DNA of 64,000 nt from Hanleya hanleyi (Eukaryota; Mollusca; Polyplacophora; Lepidopleurida; Hanleyidae). The notes beneath the pieces were generated by a model that worked only from the letters and a program-made list of their open reading frames with translations, was not told where the DNA came from and ran no database searches. Below, piece after piece: positions 47,641 through 58,598 of the stretch. The position numbers and the translations under genes are program-made. The stretch spans positions 1 to 64,000 of the forward strand of contig JAVTVY010056913.1 in NCBI GenBank assembly GCA_036873755.1, given 5' to 3'. Each line of letters begins with the position of its first letter. The first letter of the stretch is position 1.

Positions 47641-49795
47641 ACAAACCTGGGGATGTATAATGATGGAGATAAAAGTAGAATTCCACATTATTTCTCATTT
47701 TTCTGTCTTATTTCGTACTACCATTGGTATCTCTTTTCTTTCTGCTATGTGGGATCTTTACGCAAGCTGTTAAATCGAATCGTTTCTAACCAGCGGTCGT
47801 CCGCATCGTTTGCATGTTATGGCGAAATCCTATTCACAAAAGAATCGTTTAGGCTGAATGCATTTTGTTAAGGAGACTACCTTCTGAGTAATTAATTATT
47901 TGGTTTCTCATATATTATATATTCTTGTCAAGATGTTCGGGGCAATTGAATATACTGTCGTATACATTCTTTAACCGTATGGGAAGCTGCCCGAAAACAT
48001 CAATTTCCACAATTAATGTTTGCATGCATATGTTCTTTATGAATCAAGAAGGGAGGGCACCCCAACAATCCAATCTCCAAAATTAAACTCAAAATCTTTT
48101 TTTTTTTAGAACTTTGGAGAAGGGAAAATGGCCTGATTTCAAAATCAAAAGTCTGTAGACTACCTAATTAACCTTGCAGACCGTACATCTATATTTGCGT
48201 TAGCTGTACCATGCAATATACCAGCGAAGACATATAGATGAGGCGTATTACATCCACTGGTTTCAGGGTATCATTAAGGGATCGGTATCAAAAGTAAAAT
48301 AAAAGTAACTCCGATAATGGAAGTCATTGTGATATAATATTCTATATTTGAGTTGTGATTATATCATCGTCACTTCAAAAGTGAAGATCGATAACTTTCA
48401 GTAGATAATCGCATGATTTATCTGGCTACTAGTATTAGCAGACTAGCATTGGACTAGCGTGACGATGAGTATATTAGAAAGTGGTAAGTATGCGTAATTG
48501 GAATAAAATAAAATAAAAAACCGAAAACAATAAAATGGGATCTACTATTATAAAACCATAATCAATGGATTACTATTATCTTTCTGATAAAGTCAATTAC
48601 TGAAATAGATTTATACGAAACTGTACAATAATCTCCGCTATATATATTTCAAATTATCTATTTTTATTTGTTTTAAAATATATATATAGTGCTTGTAAAT
48701 TGATGAATTGATTCAGAAATTTGTATATGAATAAATAAAGCATCTTGTTTATGAGCATCGAAGTCAGAAGTGACACATCGAAGTCGGAAGTGACACAAGA
48801 GTTCAATCAACGTACTAACAACATAATAGACTGGTGAACATACGCAGACAAAAGGTGGTTTGATGGAACAAAACAGTTTCTGTGAAAGTTGAAATTCAAC
48901 TGAACAATTAAATAAATAAATCAACCAGAATGGCAAGTGGCGAAAATAATTTTGCATGCGAAGGTGGACACAATATACTATTTCAACAGCGTTACCAAGG
49001 GTTCCCTTTTCTCTGACATTGACAGAATTAATCAAAGATTATGAAGATACAATAGCAAAAAAATCTCCAGATGTGAATAAAAGTAAAGTTGCGAATAGAA
49101 ACCATACATTCACAAAGTAAATTTTATTAGAAAATTAGACTGATCAAATAAATATTACTTAAATTTATTATGGGCGTACTATTTTGCCCGAACTATTAGC
49201 TTATTATGTAGCCATTTTAAAGTTGGAAATATACTCTTTTGAGATTGATTACATACGTTTTCCAAAGAGAAAATGTAGGCCCTATACGAAAAGAGAGATA
49301 TGACGAAATCTACGCACATGTGCGAAGAGTATAGCGCGGACCTCGCTGAGAGCATATATATATATATACACACACACACAAGAACATTTTCTTCGCGATC
49401 GGAAAACGCCAATCGCAGATCAAATTTATTGCATTACCCTGTGCTAAACTAATACATATTTGCGAGAATAATCAAGATAATAGACTGAAGTAGAAGTAGA
49501 GGACAACCGTTACAATAAAAGATGCAAATTACGGGTAGTACGATAGGAGTGTCGATATTTTTCTCCGCACATTGTGAGCCATTGACAAATACAAGAACAT
49601 AAATATACGAATCTTCACGCATCCACTTCATAAACAGATGAATTTATACTTTTCAATGAATATACCGTAAACCCCCTTTCTTCCAGATTATTTTCATCGA
49701 TCAGAAATAATCCCGCATTATATGCGATTATAACTCGTCGAAAACATATGATTATCTATCAGTGAAACTCAGTATAGTGCAGGCACGTCAGTTCA
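47641..49795. other. Unassigned AT-rich stretch of intron 2
   Basis: No element, repeat family or convincing exon was recognised. A (TA)n/(CA)n run lies at about 49352-49380 and an (AAATA)-rich patch near 48505-48520. The open frames here are short and low in complexity. Confidence 0.35.
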
Positions 49796-50214
49796 CGGCC
49801 CAAACCATACGTGGAGGATCCGACCATTATCCGTGGTAGTGGGGCGGATAAGTGCCATTTTAGGGGTCAATACTTCAAATGGTGATACAAGCATGAAACT
49901 TGGCACAACCATTCTCATCAGGTCATATTTCAAGAAAAGCAATTGAGCCACTTGAAAATTCAAGATGGCCGCCATTTTCAAGATGGCCGCCTTTTTCTTC
50001 TGTTAATTTTCACTTTCAACACATAAAATGGTACCGTTATTCGATTTTAAGTTAGGTCAGTCATAATTGATAATTTCCTGAACATGTTGAAACCAACTGC
50101 AATTCAAAAAATCCAAAATTCCCATATTAGTAGTAGGGAGAGTTGAAATTTTGTCACATTTTTGCGCGCACAGTCATCTGCCCCTGAATATGTGGAGTCA
50201 AATGGAGCTAACGT

Positions 50215-50330
50215 CCCATCCGATGACGTCACTTCCAGGTCAGAGGTCACATCTGAGTCAAAGGTCCTTTCCGGGTCAAAGGTCATTTCCGGGTCAAAGG
50301 TCACTTCCGGCCACGTGACGGTCCAGCAAG
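50215..50330. repeat. Short tandem GGTCAAAGGTCATTTCCGG units
   Basis: Three or four units of about 20 bp ('gggtcaaaggtcatttcc' type) follow the inner edge of the left arm. They read as repeat DNA, although they contain direct-repeat AGGTCA words resembling nuclear-receptor half-sites. Confidence 0.7.
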
Positions 50331-50589
50331 AGTTATCTGTCCCTAAATAAGATCCCAAGTACTTCAATGTTAATCTCCAGGAAATGTATGTTTGGGGTAG
50401 GAGTAATGGGGTGGTCATTTTTTTTCTTTTGGATTTTGCTATGGATTTTGCTATGGCATCTTGTTTTCTCTGTCTTGCCATGTAGAACGCGATGGTAGGG
50501 TCTCGTGAACACCGGGTGATTTTCGCAAGTTCTGAATGCGCATGCGTCGTGCATAGGCAGATCGGCGTCGACGTTTTGGGTTTGTGGTG

Positions 50590-50965
50590 GACCACTATTG
50601 ATCCGATTGGGTCGTGTGAGGTATCAGTTTGAAGTACTCGTGGACTAGGCTGGTGTGGAGTGAAAGTATAGGTATATGGTGCGCATGCGCAGGCAGGCAA
50701 TTGCGGGGAAAGGACATTGGAATTGACCTTTCTGGGGTAGAGATGTAACAATATTGGTCCGAATGGGTCGTGCGGTGTGTTATGTCGAAGCATGCGTTGG
50801 GGAGAATCCGTCTGGATGGGTGTGTAGTGGAAATACCGTCCATCTGCTCATGCGCAGTGGAAAAAGGGCATTCGAATGGACGTTGTGTCGAGATGTTCCA
50901 ATATTGGTCCGAATGGGTCGTGTGAGGTGTACTAGTCAAGCACTCGTGGAGTACAGTCAGACTGG
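50590..50965. repeat. Degenerate tandem repeat with TTGGTCCGAATGGGTCGTG units
   Basis: Landmarks 'attgatccgattgggtcgtg' (50598) and 'attggtccgaatgggtcgtg' (about 50753 and 50902) are each followed by 'aagca(c/t)(t/g)cgtgg'-type sequence. Similar 'gtccaaatgg' words recur at 62430-62900. The long minus-strand open frames here repeat the same peptide-like blocks and are probably non-coding. Confidence 0.65.
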
Positions 50966-51041
50966 GAGCGATATGCGCCTGGGAAATCGGGGTGATTCGG
51001 AAGGGTAAAGTATTACAAGCGTCTGGTCCGTCATTCATAAT

Positions 51042-51290
51042 TCAGCCGTCGTCCATTAGAGAATATCCGCGTCCATAATCCAAAGACCTATTCCATATTC
51101 CATATAACAGTATTATCACCAAATTCAAAAAGACAATCATAGTATACATAAACATAGGCTTGTTTCCTGCAAGAGAGAAGCGGTCAACAGTTTTCAATGA
51201 TGCCGGCAAGACATCATGATGTTCCAAAAATATCAAATCCGTATCGCTGATCAGTATTCTTAATCCATAATATTCGTTGTAATTCGTCAT
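51042..51290 (-). CDS. Small single-pass membrane protein ORF, 82 residues
   Basis: An uninterrupted minus-strand frame begins MTNYNEYYGLRILISDTDL, continues FLEHHDVLPASLKTVDRFSL and has a strong hydrophobic segment, MYTMIVFLNLVIILLYGIW, before a short polar tail ending in SLMDDG. A decayed second copy at 27405-27632 preserves the N-terminal amino acids, which supports this being a real coding unit of a mobile element. Function and family are not recognised. It lies inside the 4-kb long-inverted-repeat element, near its middle. Confidence 0.5.
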   Translation of the reverse strand: MTNYNEYYGLRILISDTDLIFLEHHDVLPASLKTVDRFSLAGNKPMFMYTMIVFLNLVIILLYGIWNRSLDYGRGYSLMDDG

Positions 51291-51484
51291 CTAAAGAATG
51301 ATGTATCTCAGTCACGCTTTGATTGTGACTGTTCATATGAGTATCATGAGGATCTTGGAGTACATGGGTTCATACGGCCCATGTTCGATCTGGCTACATG
51401 TTAGCTTTAACTCAGCGTATGTGCGTAGATGTGTATGGAGGAAGAGGAGTAGGAGGAGGAAGTGGAACAGGAGGAGGAATGGGG

Positions 51485-51512
51485 GTGAGTGAGTGAGTGA
51501 GTGAGTGAGGCG
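51485..51512. repeat. (GTGA)n microsatellite
   Basis: 'gtgagtgagtgagtgagtgagtga' run immediately after a purine-rich GGAGGA stretch. Confidence 0.9.
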
Positions 51513-51639
51513 TGCTCAACGCCCGTCTTAACGCATCGACGCACTAACGATGGTGAGTAAATGAGTGGTCATATAAGGTCGTTTGTAAACCACTAGCCTC
51601 AGGCTGTATCCAAACATGAGTGGTATCCCATTGAAGCTC

Positions 51640-52150
51640 TTATCTGGTAGAGCCAGACTGGTGGTGACACACATGTGCATGCGCAATGAGGAGTAGTAGA
51701 GAAAGGGGAGTTTCGGAGATGATGATAGGCCCCAGGCACTTCAAGGTTATATGCATAGCAGTACTTGCAGCGAAAGAAGAGGAATCCCGCGCAACGCCTT
51801 AACTCCTATCTTAACGCACGTCAATGCTTTATCTCAACGCCTTAACGCCCTAGCATAACATTTGACGCCACGGCGCTGACAGATGAAAGAAAGAAAGATC
51901 AACTCGTTGACAAGTTTTCAAATAGATTTTCTCCCCAATGTTACATCATACCCAAGCTGGGGGAGCCGCTTTGGATATGTTTACAACACAGGTATGTTCT
52001 TGTCCAAACAGAAGCCACAATTTGGCGCTGCATCTGTCATATTCGTTCTTGCCTGTTAGATGCTGCTCTTGTCCGATCAGAATTCGCCATTTCAGAAAGT
52101 TCAGTCTTCAACCATATTCGCTCTGATCCGTTTGTTCTAATCGTCGTAGG
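51640..52150. repeat. Dispersed repeat shared with 63165-63960
   Basis: Shared landmarks in the same order are 'catgcgcaatg(g/a)gagtagtaga', 'gaaagaaag(a/g)tcaac', 'acccaagctggg' / 'acccacgctggg', 'gatatgtttacaacac' / 'gtatgtttacacctc' and 'agaagcc(a/g)c(a/c)atttgg'. It lies inside the 4-kb element, so the 63-kb copy is probably part of a related element. Confidence 0.65.
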
Positions 52151-52443
52151 AGAGCCTGGATACTGTGAGGGCAACATGTCCTAGAACAGCTGTTTGCGCA
52201 TTTTTATCGCATTTTGCAGGGCCTTGGTGGGTGGTAGCCTAATATTCTCTTCCATGTGACGCGTGTGTGGGGTCGCCTTTGATTTCAAACGGTAGCAGGG
52301 TATACTGGTCATAGATCGCCATGGCTGTTTTCCTGATGCAGGGACGCATTTGTTATAATTTATCCTGCCCGGCGTCCTCGATCGTTGCAGCGTGAGTATT
52401 AATAGCTGCTGTCACAATACAATCCCAGAAGGTAGGTTCTTCC

Positions 52444-52683
52444 TCACTTCCCTGGGATGTAGGCCCGACTATCTGAGCTCAAAATCTCTATATCAGTAGA
52501 TAGAATCTCAACAATCTCTGTTTCGGTATCAGTCAATGGATTCTCAGAATCAGTTGGCATATTCTCAGTATCTGTTTCAGTGGGCTCCTCGGTGTCTTTA
52601 ATCCCATGTATATTCTTCTGGTGTCTCATCATATCGTAATGTCTGATGAATGTGCGTTTGCACTCAGAGCATGTATAACCCAC
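52444..52683 (-). CDS. C2H2 zinc-finger ORF with acidic Thr-rich tail
   Basis: The minus-strand frame reads MGYTCSECKRTFIRHYDMM then RHQKNIHGIKD: one complete C2H2 finger (C-x2-C-x12-H-x4-H). It is followed by an acidic repeat-like tail (TETDTENMPTDSENPLTDTE). 79 residues. Single-finger proteins with acidic tails occur in mobile elements. No second copy was found in the window, and the upstream part could contain a further exon. It lies inside the 4-kb long-inverted-repeat element. Confidence 0.5.
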   Translation of the reverse strand: MGYTCSECKRTFIRHYDMMRHQKNIHGIKDTEEPTETDTENMPTDSENPLTDTETEIVEILSTDIEILSSDSRAYIPGK

Positions 52684-52854
52684 GTTGACGGTTGAACGTC
52701 GACTGGGCAGGTTTTTGGGATATGCTGGCCAACGTCCAGATTAACGTTTCAACGCCCTGGTGAAATAGCTCGGAAGCTCTGATTGTTCTAGATATTCCAT
52801 GGAATTGACACTAATTCATCGAAATGCAGTGATGCCCATCAACGGTCGTCGTTA

Positions 52855-52995
52855 CGCCTTAACGCCCTCATCTTAACGCCTTAACGCCAGTCGTTACGCC
52901 TTAACAGCTGTCTCAACGCCTTAACGTCCTATCTTAATGCCTTAACGCCCTAGCTTAATGCCTTAGCGCCCTATATTAACTAGCTCTAACGCCTT
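52855..52995. repeat. CTTAACGCC tandem array
   Basis: Units of about 10-21 bp ('cttaacgccctatcttaacg') repeat about 10 times; scattered copies also lie at 51510-51545 and 51795-51860. Confidence 0.85.
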
Positions 52996-53714
52996 AGAGC
53001 ATGTGTGGTACACCTGTACCCTATAGCCCGTAGGGCACATGTGACCTTTAAACCGGAAGTGACGTCACCGGATGTGACTCAGCTCCACGTGACTCCACCT
53101 ATTCAGGGACAGATAACTCTGGGCGCGGCAGAATGTGACAGAAATTCACCTCTTCCTACTACTGTAGTAGGAAAAAATCAGTCCGAGTTTACGCTATTAA
53201 ACTGTGGATGTGGCTTACCGGACCAGTGTTTTACTGAGTTCTGACTAAGTTATATGTTTAGGGAATGGACTGGCTACTTGGTTTTTGTGGTTAGATTATA
53301 CAATTCCATACGCATGAATGTATTATCAAGCATTCTGGGTCACAATCTGCGAGATAAGTCGTTCACGTGGTTTTAAAATTGTTATTTGTGGTGCATTCGG
53401 CACCCACACTAGCAGATGGCCGCCATATTGGATTTCCATTTAACTGATGCATGAGAGTGTTCCAGAGTAATTGTAAAACATTGGATTCATGGAATTATCT
53501 GGAAGAACCTCAGTCATAGATTTGCTAGCTTAATCCGAGACGAAAACACACCATAATAATAAAGTATGTGTATTTAAATGGTTAATATTGGCGGCCATCT
53601 TGAAAATGGCCGCCATCTTGGATTTTCTGATGGCTCAATTAATTTTCTTGAATAAATATCCAATGGGGATATTTATACCAAGTTTCATGCTTGTATCACC
53701 ATTTGAAGTGTTAT

Positions 53715-54002
53715 ACTGGTTATTCGCCCCACTATGGATGGTCCGACCATCATCCGTGGATGATCTAGCCATCATCCACGGATGATCCGGCCATCATCCA
53801 CGGAGGATCCGGCCATCATCCAGCCATCATCCGTGGAGGGTCCGGCCATGATACGTGGATGGTACAGCTATCCTCCAGCTATCCTACTGCTATCCTACCA
53901 GTAGGATAGGGTAACTGGAAAGTGGGCGTACTGTACATAAAGGAACGTTCTCTACTCCTAGATAAGATGAGTATGCATAAAGGAACGTTTTCTGCCCAGT
54001 GC
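53715..54002. repeat. ATCATCC satellite plus 40-bp-type units (high-coordinate copy)
   Basis: Tandem 'ggatgatccggccatcatccac' variants, then 'ctatcctaccagtaggatag', 'aactggaaagtggg' and two units containing 'cataaaggaacgtt'. The first three blocks mirror 32715-32962. It ends about 450 bp from the lectin exon at 54447-54636. Confidence 0.8.
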
Positions 54003-54446
54003 AAGTTACCTTCATGCACTCCAATTCCTCCTCTCCAGTTATCGTATAAGTAGAGATGAAGCTACTCGTCACTGAGAATGATAACATTAAATAGTTGAGT
54101 CAGAATATCTGTAAGCTGATCACGATCCTCTAAGCGACATGAGACCTATCTCCCTCGTCATAGCGTCGTTACCATGGTTATTCCAGTGTTTTAGGATGAC
54201 CGGTTATTTATACGGCATCTTAATCTATTTGTCCCTGCTCGACCAATCGCATGTCATCGGAAACGTGGAAATATAAAATTATGTTCAATCGTATGTCTTG
54301 TATAAAGACCCCCTCGGACTCAACAAAGCACAAATAAGATTTTCAACATGTAGGACTTCTGGCGATGTTGGAACAGATACTAACACCAAAAAGGCTACTA
54401 ATCATAAACATGTGTTGCATGAATATCGAATGTCTGACATACTCAC

Positions 54447-54636
54447 TGCAATGCCGACGATCTCCACGGCTCCTGATCCTTAAAATATTGTATGATATCG
54501 TTTTTAACTGTCGTGTTGACCGTAATGAGTCTACCTCCTATAGACTGGCACACGTTGTTTGCCGTATTCCAGGAAGCAGCTTCCGTAAACCATGTACACA
54601 CAGTCTTCTTAGTCGTCTTGGTAGATACCATTGGGA
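54447..54636 (-). CDS. Lectin gene exon 2: CTLD1, N-terminal half
   Basis: The acceptor TTATGTTGTAG precedes 54636 and the donor GTGAGT follows 54447. The exon (190 bp) enters in phase 1 and leaves in phase 2. It encodes the first half of a C-type lectin-like domain: a leading strand (KKTVCTWFTEAASW), the helix with NTANNVC, then GGRLITVNTTVKNDIIQYF and a closing EPWRSS. The same layout recurs in the exons at 25411 and 15117, which supports repeated duplication of one CTLD unit. The second half, starting YYWIGMF, lies 22.4 kb away at 32090, so the fold depends on removal of an unusually long intron. Confidence 0.75.
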
Positions 54637-57600
54637 CTACAACATAAATTAAATAGTATTCGGCAATTGAGTAAACAAGGACATAGTTTGGCGCATTATA
54701 ATGAACATGGGCCATATACAGACTCGTAGATCACGTTCATTATTAACAGTGAAAATATGCGTAAACTTACACTAGTAACTTGTCAGGCTAAGATGAGAGG
54801 AACGATGGAAAACATAGAGGGGTCAGCATACTATTTCAGATCTATTGCATCATTTGCGTATGCATCCTGTATCAGTAGGGAAATGGGGCGACTATCATGT
54901 TTAAAGCTCATCAGGATTTCCCGCAGTCAGATTTTCTCTAATTTACCATACGAAATATAATTTATATAATTCTTATGAAATAGGAACTAAAAATGTTTTT
55001 AATACTAACAGTATGACATCAATAGAACCTTTCAGTCCTACCCAGCAAGGTAGGGAGTGAGGAATTCGGATGAAAGTGGGGAAATATTAATGGGGATCAT
55101 CTCCAAAGCATTTACTTTGCCTTTTTGTTTAGAATTGAATTGCTTTTAAGGGATACCACAGGCATAATCTCTATAAACCAATGAGCAACCTGCCAGGTTC
55201 AACCCTTGAATCAGACAGACCCACGTTTTGGGCAGATCTTTTCCAATTTAGAGCGGCGAGTATTACGTACATATATTTTTTTCGTTTATTTTTATTCTAT
55301 TGTGAGGTGTTTGGAATCTATTGATAAGAAGTTCAGTCTGTTTTGAACAATTAACATGATCTACTTCCTTAAGTCAAGCCGAGGCCAGAATTGTATGACT
55401 AATAATTTGGCCGGAATATCGTCACCTGTAGTCAGGTATAAGATAAAGTTCAATCAATGATATCAATAAGTTAAAGCTTAGGCGAAAATGAGACGTTTCA
55501 AGGACTTGTCCAGTTTCGACTTTCAATTTAAATATTTCCGAACAATATTATTTCTGATTATAACTCGGACGCTCGCCAACAGCAATTATTGTTTGCGTAC
55601 TGATTCCGGTTCCCAATCAGGATTCAAATGTGACTGTCTCCAAAGAGGGTTCGATTTTAGATGTTCCCGTGCACGTTTCGGATTTAGATGTTTCCAAGAG
55701 ACTTTGAATTTGGATGTTTCAGATCAGGATTCGAATTTAAAAGTTTCCGAGTACGATTCGAAGTAAAACCCGGTTCGTGTAAAACTTGACAATTCAGCTT
55801 TCTATCTCACAAAATGGAAAGTAGAAAGATGGAACGCTCTACACCTCTCACGTATTCCAGTTTTCCAAACTGAGTTTATAAAATTTAGGAATACACAGGC
55901 AAGCTATTACTACTCACTAAATGGTCGGTTACTGGTTGGTGAAGTGCTGCTTGGTACTGGTAGAAAAGGTTCCCTTGCAGTATCGTTCAGTTTTCAACTG
56001 ATCAGTACCAACTGATTGATCATTCATTGGATCCTATGTATTATATACTAATTGTCTACCAATCATTTACCAAGAGGTTACCACTGTGCTACCGACTCAA
56101 TTTTCCCCACTTGGTTGCATATAGGTAAAAATGCAGTAACACATGAGTTCCTTGATTAGTGACAGCTCAGTTACTGAACGGCTGCGAACCCATTTCTGCT
56201 TACTTAACAGTACCTCTTGGTGACGGCACGGTACTGGTTGGAAAGATCTTCTCGCGGTACCATTCATTTGTCAAGCTGGTGAACAATCATTAACTAAACA
56301 GTATTAATCGGTCACCAATCAGTTACCATATTTCATTTATGGTATAACCTATTGGTTATCAATCACTAACTGACCAGTAGTCTACAAAGTCAAAACGGCA
56401 CAGCACTGCAAAGTTGAGATTGTGGTGGTTACCAATCAGTTACCTGGAAAGAACCTGCCACTTACTGCCACATGGTAACTGATTGGTAACTGCACAGTAC
56501 TGTTCAGTCGGGACTTCACGGTGCCAATGTTAAAATATCCATGCAGTACCAATAGGTTTCCTAGAAGTTACCAAAATGAAATCCAACGGTACATGCGTGA
56601 CACAAAATCGAACAGTATTCAACGGTAAATGTTTGCCTGTGTACGAGAGCGATACTTGGTTAAAATTAGCCCCATTTCTCTAAATCTGCGAAATATGTAC
56701 GTGTCATTGAAATTAATCATCTTCTCCCAGAAAGCTCTTGTACTGTATCAGACCCAAAATAAAACCCCATGTCGTAAAATGCAAATGCTGGTTGGGAGAA
56801 ATGAGACAAATCTAAACAAAGTAGATCGCCGGTATTTTATTTGCCATCAGTTCATTCTGGAAAGCTGGAATATGGGAGTAATGCAGAGCTTTCCATCTTC
56901 CTACTTTCAATTTTGCGAGATGGAAAGCTTGATTAGTTTTATTCCGCAACATTGCCTACCCTAATAAACAGTATGTTTCGAACAATTTCTGCAAATGATG
57001 ACTTGCCAATGTTCTACACATGCACGATATAATGGCTAACCCTTGAAGTACCTTCCTAAATCAGCTAGTAATTTATATATGTTGGGGGATGGACGAGGGC
57101 GGGGGATGGATATGGGGAAGCTGATAAACAGGACATCGGTCCTCCCGTACATGTAATGTGTGTGTTATAACCAGCTTATACATACAGGACCCTTGAATTG
57201 AATGGAAGTGATTAAACTTCCACTATTATGTTCAATCAACTAACAATCGATCAAACTGAGGTTACAAGTCAGGTGTCTCTTTCAAGTGCACATTCAGATA
57301 TGGACATACCTAAGGTTCTCACACAACAAATTATGAAGTAATGACACATCAGAATATAATCATATTACACACATCATTATGCATATTATATGGCATTTAA
57401 TCATACAACAGGTGCAAGTATGTGCATGCTTAATAAGACGAGTGTATGATTTCAAAATATCCTTTCTGAAAGGAGCGTTTATGTTCTAATTTCTCGTCAA
57501 GAACCACCCATCACATATAAAAAATACCAACTAATAATTGACAGTTTGTTATAACTCTTTGTCAAAACAATCTTGTCTATTCAATAAGGCATGCAAGTCT

Positions 57601-58517
57601 TCTTTGAGGAAATTGTTTGATAAATTATATTTATTTAACTACACGATAGGCCAGAATGAAATCTTCTTATAGTAGTCAAGCGACTTTGCCATGTTGAGTC
57701 ATTTCTCTAAAGAATAAGAACAGCGGGGTAACGAGCTCTTGGTTAACCTTTTCGGCGGTTCTCTGCAGAAACACCCTGCTTTTTCGGGTCCATATTTCTG
57801 GTACGGATCACGAAATTATAAAAAAAATAGTCAAAGTTGAAGACAACAATGGGTCTCGACTCATAAGGTTTGACAATAGATCTTTACTTAAATTAAAGAC
57901 CGAATAAAGAGTCCTCCCAAAAGCGTTCTTATCCCGATCATCTTTTAACACGTGTCATAGTTCTATCAATAACGATTTTCGAATCTTGAATTGTCATGTA
58001 TGGCACCAACAGCGGGTTCAGGCTGAGGGAACCCATTTTGGGGTGCTATCAGAAGTCTATCAAACTACGGACTTCTGGTGCTAGATGGACTTCTGGTGCC
58101 ATATAAAATCCCTCCTGTTTTCTTTTTCGACCTATAACCCATACCAGAAGTTTATTTAAAAAAAATCCAAGTTTAACAGGTCCTTTTTGCTGGGTTTTCT
58201 AACATACGTAATAGTACTTTGTCAACTGACTGAGTAGACTGGGAGGAATTCGTCTACAAAATAATCTCATCTGAAGAAAGTCTTAAGAAACAGAAATAAA
58301 ACGTATTATGGAAGTGTTATCACTAAGCAGATGAGACGGAGAGGGATGAGAGTGGCGTCGCTTCATTGAGGAAATTGTTGTTAAAATTTGAAAAATAAGC
58401 ATAAACTCGATCATTCTGTGCATACAAGAGTGGTAAAGCAAACAATGGAAATGAATATTAGACAATGTTTTTGGTAAATTCGGAATAATAATTGATTAAT
58501 AAATCATATTAACTTAC
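54637..58517 (-). other. Intron 1 of the lectin gene
   Basis: This 3.9-kb intron holds an inverted-repeat element at about 55779-56945 (listed separately) and otherwise AT-rich DNA. Around 55600-55760 there is a weak degenerate repeat built on TTTCGAATTTAGATGTTTCC-like units. Nothing coding was recognised between 57000 and 58500; a short doublet of 'acttctggtgc' occurs near 58070-58100. Confidence 0.5.
55779..56945. mobile_element. 1.2-kb inverted-repeat element with GGTTACCAATCAGTTACC words
   Basis: The left terminus region ('cagctttctatctcacaaaa', 'gaaagtagaaagatggaa') is matched in reverse complement at 56865-56945 ('ttccatcttcctactttcaa', 'ttttgcgagatggaaagc'). The interior repeats 'ttaccaatcagttacc' and 'ggtactg' words in both orientations. 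No transposase. Intronic, so non-autonomous. Confidence 0.65.
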
Positions 58518-58572
58518 CGTGAAGACCAAGAAGAGAGATGATGAACAATCCTCGTAAAATCACGCTCAACAT
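58518..58572 (-). CDS. Lectin gene exon 1: signal peptide
   Basis: On the minus strand an ATG at 58572-58570 opens a short reading frame, MLSVILRGLFIISLLGLH, followed by a strong donor (GTAAGTTA) that leaves phase 1. The residues are a classical secretion signal: one Arg, then a hydrophobic core FIISLLGL. Phase 1 matches the acceptor of the CTLD1 exon at 54636, where the split codon becomes Val. The exon is too short for ORF finders; it was found by searching upstream of CTLD1 for a leader with a compatible donor. An A lies at -3 (AAAATG). Only 26 bp separate the ATG from a transposon end at 58599, so the normal 5' UTR and promoter are not visible here. Confidence 0.68.
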
Positions 58573-58598
58573 TTTCCTTAACTTTTCCAAGAACTTAA

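Larger units (their letters stand above)
49800..53775. mobile_element. About 4-kb element with long inverted termini
   Basis: The left arm (49800-50300) and right arm (53040-53775, reverse complement) share an outer 180-bp block (from 'gatggtcggaccatc'-like satellite through 'cttcaaatggtgatacaagc', 'atgaaacttgg' and 'aagatggccgccattttc') and an inner block ('tagtagg(g/a)agag', 'ctgcccctgaatatgtgg', 'gatgacgtcacttcc'). The right arm carries about 250 bp extra between these blocks. Internal features are a 130-150-bp degenerate repeat (50590-50960), a small membrane-protein ORF, a zinc-finger ORF and a CTTAACGCC array. Long termini and small accessory ORFs recall Polinton-derived elements, but no integrase, polymerase or capsid gene is present. 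Confidence 0.6.
32091..54446 (-). other. Intron 2 of the lectin gene, 22.4 kb, repeat- and element-filled
   Basis: The intron interrupts CTLD1 between the EPWRSS motif and the YYWIGMF strand. It contains, from low to high coordinates, a 40-bp satellite (32220-32720), ATCATCC satellite (32730-32960), unassigned AT-rich DNA (33.0-34.4 kb, including an imperfect doublet at 34080-34210 with the shared piece GAAGTGAAACACA), nested palindromes (35.1-38.7 kb), a plus-strand pseudogene (39.4-44.0 kb), several tandem arrays (41.5-47.6 kb), unassigned AT-rich DNA (47.7-49.7 kb), a long-inverted-repeat element (49.8-53.8 kb) and satellite again (53.7-54.0 kb). Both ends are close to related satellite sequence in opposite order. 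Confidence 0.6.
10206..58572 (-). other. Gene span: three-module C-type lectin/PAN transmembrane receptor (13 coding exons)
   Basis: Exon order from the 5' end is: 58572-58518, 54636-54447, 32090-31855, 29483-29199, 27972-27793, 25411-25225, 24029-23815, 19807-19499, 17652-16771, 15117-14934, 13637-13399, 12934-12680 and 10513-10206. The coding lengths sum to 3525 nt, i.e. 1174 residues plus stop. All junctions fit GT-AG; modules join in phase 1 and each CTLD is split in phase 2. Predicted layout is signal peptide, CTLD1, PAN1, short stalk, CTLD2, PAN2, long Thr-rich stalk, CTLD3, PAN3, transmembrane segment and basic tail. This reads as a type I surface lectin for carbohydrate recognition or cell adhesion; ligand and role are unknown. 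The exact exon chain is inferred from phase and domain logic, and separate transcripts using subsets of modules remain possible. Confidence 0.72.

Noticed and set aside
50220..50310. Nuclear-receptor response element (repeated AGGTCA words)
   Set aside because: The words are fixed parts of a short tandem repeat inside a mobile element, with no gene start nearby.
50104..51038. 229- and 147-codon minus-strand ORFs with His/Thr/Pro-rich repeats
   Set aside because: They track the degenerate GTCCGAATGGGTCGTG repeat, and related words at 62.4-62.9 kb do not keep a frame.
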